64,000 nucleotides of DNA from Knoxdaviesia capensis (Eukaryota > Ascomycota > Sordariomycetes > Microascales > Gondwanamycetaceae). Location of the stretch: assembly GCA_001510575.1 (NCBI GenBank), contig LNGK01000004.1:663989-727988 (forward strand), read 5' to 3'. A program made the position numbers and the translations under genes. The notes below the pieces were generated by a model that had not been told where the DNA came from, made no database searches, and saw only the letters and a program-made list of their open reading frames with translations. Below are positions 62,481 to 64,000 of the stretch, in pieces; the stretch's first letter is position 1; each line of letters begins with the position of its first letter.

Positions 62481-63591
62481 CTTTAGTTCCTTCTTCCTTC
62501 TTTCCTTCACTGTTCCGTCTCTGTAAAATTACCATATCCTGGCTGCGACATCCACTAACACCGCTGTACTATAACATGCCGTACCTGTTGTTATAGAACA
62601 GGCTAGTGCCATACTGCCACCACTAGCACTGGTCTGTTCCTTCTCTTTTAGTGTCCCGTTGCTCCTCGGGTTGCTCCTTCTCCCCTTTCACCACCCTCTT
62701 TCCTTGGTCCGCCCCTCTACAGCTCCTTCCATCTTTTCCCACCTCCCCCTCATTTTTTTAAGACGACTTTTCTTCTCCCACCTTTTTTCCTATTTCTATT
62801 TCTATTTCTTTATTATTTTTTATTTTATCTTTCTTCCCCCCCCAAATCCCCCTCCTCCCTCCTCTTCTTTGTTTTTCTCTTTTTCAACAATCATCACCAT
62901 CTTCCTCTTCTGGGTATTCTAGTGTTTATTTTTTCGAGTTCAACTTCGATTCTAGATACCCCTTCAATAATATTTTCCTGTCCGATATTGTTTATTATCG
63001 TTGACAGTTTGATTTGCATATCCGAAATAATTATCCACGGCCAACAGGAAAAAAATCATCGACTAACATCGACTATTTTTCCCTCGGGTTTTTTTCATCA
63101 ATAACCCCCCCTTTCCAACAAGTCGCATCTGCGCATCCATCACCAACACATATCCAATTCCATGACCAGAATATCTTTAAATCCAATGACCAGATTCACG
63201 CAACAGTCCGCCGAAGTCACGCTTTAAACCCCACGGGAGCGCTTTCGAGCGAGGAGCTAGGCGAAGCCACCACCCAGATATCTTCGTTCTAGAGTTTCGC
63301 GGTCGTCTGGATATTGTTTTCAGTGCTGATACAGCTCTGTTGATACTATCTTTCGAGTCATAAAAAAAACACAATACAAGAGTTCTTGTTAATCGTTGTC
63401 GTCACTGTCGTCGAAGTCTTATTTTTCTCAAAGCACTTGTTTACCTCGCCAAAAACAATCAGACAAGACATAACAATCCAACCCCCGAAAAGAAAAATCC
63501 TCAACGACTTGTCGATTCCTTTTACAACCTTTCCACACCACAACAAACTCTTTCTTTTTTTGGTGACTCGACCACCCCCCAAACCGCAAAG
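62481..63591 (+). promoter_or_regulatory. Promoter and long leader of the C2H2 gene
   Basis: The 1.1-kb region in front of the C2H2 start is strongly C/T-rich (notably 62640-62900 and 63530-63560), like the leaders of regulatory genes in filamentous fungi. It contains at least two short upstream ORFs (62576-62596 and 63162-63227) before the main ATG. Confidence 0.5.
63162..63227 (+). promoter_or_regulatory. Upstream ORF in the C2H2 leader
   Basis: An ATG at 63162 opens 21 codons (MTRISLNPMTRFTQQSAEVT plus Leu) and stops at TAA 63225-63227, 364 bp before the main start. A second ATG in the same frame lies at 63186. If transcribed, it would be read before the main frame and could lower or condition its translation. 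Confidence 0.45.
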
Positions 63592-64000
63592 ATGCCAGGA
63601 GCAAGCGTTGCAGTCCTCCCCTCGGCGGCTGCCACTACCGCCGCCTCCAGAAAAGCATCAACAGCTCCTGAACGGAAATACAAATGCCAGTTCTGCAATC
63701 GCGCTTTTAGCAGAAGTGAACATCGCAGCCGTCATGAACGTTCCCGTAAGTTTATGCTCTCTTTCCTTTCCCCTCCTTCCTTCCTCATTTGGACCACCGG
63801 CTCTGGAAGACTTGCTTTCTGTTGTCCCGCCATTTTTCATTCATCCACATCGTAACTCATCTACTAACACACAACTCTTCTTCTTCCCCCCTCTAGACAC
63901 GAAAGAACGCCCGTTCAAATGCATGAAGTGCCGCAGCACTTTTGTCAGACGCGATCTTCTGCTTCGTCACGACCGAACTGTGCACGCCAAGGATGGTGGA
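63592..64000 (+). CDS. C2H2 zinc-finger transcription factor (3' end outside window)
   Basis: Exon 1 is 63592-63745 and exon 2 begins at 63897 and runs past the window end; only 86 residues are seen. After an Ala/Ser/Thr-rich start, two fingers follow: YKCQFCNRAFSRSEHRSRHERSH (residues 30-52), whose last His is completed by splicing, and FKCMKCRSTFVRRDLLLRHDRTVH (58-81). The fingers are joined by TKERP, a near-canonical C2H2 linker. Such paired N-terminal fingers are typical of fungal regulators that carry a large fungal-specific domain further on, but that part is not visible. The intron (151 bp) has a GTAAGT donor and CTAAC branch point, and reading through it without splicing would stop the frame early. 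It has the largest upstream space of any gene here. Confidence 0.93.

Overview
This window is nuclear DNA of a filamentous ascomycete (Pezizomycotina, probably Sordariomycetes; the species is inferred only to that level). The signs are short introns with GTAAGT-like donors and CTAAC/CTGAC branch points, GC-rich codon use, long polypyrimidine promoter and leader tracts, and a gene set typical of that group: a Pho85 kinase, an RTA1-family membrane protein, Zn2Cys6 and C2H2 regulators, and fungal-type Sgf73 and Dml1. I see no ribosomal RNA, no complete tRNA, no transposon, no CRISPR and no plasmid or viral module.

Thirteen genes can be supported, all with introns; coordinates below were rebuilt across splice sites. 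After a 7.3-kb stretch without a recognisable gene come a class III aminotransferase (7368-9136, +), a thioredoxin-fold AhpC/TSA-like protein (9801-10542, -), DML1/misato (11727-13845, +, with a first exon 408 bp away from the main exon), poly(A) polymerase PAP1 (15676-17966, -), a septin-like GTPase with a C-terminal membrane segment (18829-21073, -), the cyclin-dependent kinase PHO85 (21971-23047, +), tafazzin TAZ1 (23798-25113, -), a NOSIP-type ubiquitin ligase (25602-26771, +), the SAGA subunit SGF73 (27418-29227, -), a Zn2Cys6 transcription factor (30607-33095, -), an RTA1-like seven-helix protein (36549-38238, -), the Ras exchange factor CDC25 (41290-45043, -) and, cut by the window end, a C2H2 zinc-finger protein (63592-64000, +).

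Most genes are housekeeping and do not form a pathway or cluster. Together they cover mRNA processing and transcription (PAP1, SGF73), signalling (CDC25, PHO85), mitochondrial function (TAZ1, DML1) and protein turnover (NOSIP). Septin-like/PHO85 and TAZ1/NOSIP are divergent pairs on short shared promoters; aminotransferase/redoxin, DML1/PAP1, PHO85/TAZ1 and NOSIP/SGF73 are convergent.

The most unusual feature of the layout is the 18.5-kb interval between CDC25 and the C2H2 gene, in which no gene can be recognised on either strand. I found no convincing new biological system. The items best worth a second look are that interval, the upstream ORFs of TAZ1 and the C2H2 gene, the optional last mini-exon of CDC25, the septin-like protein, and a possible unrecognised spliced gene near 39.4-40.1 kb.
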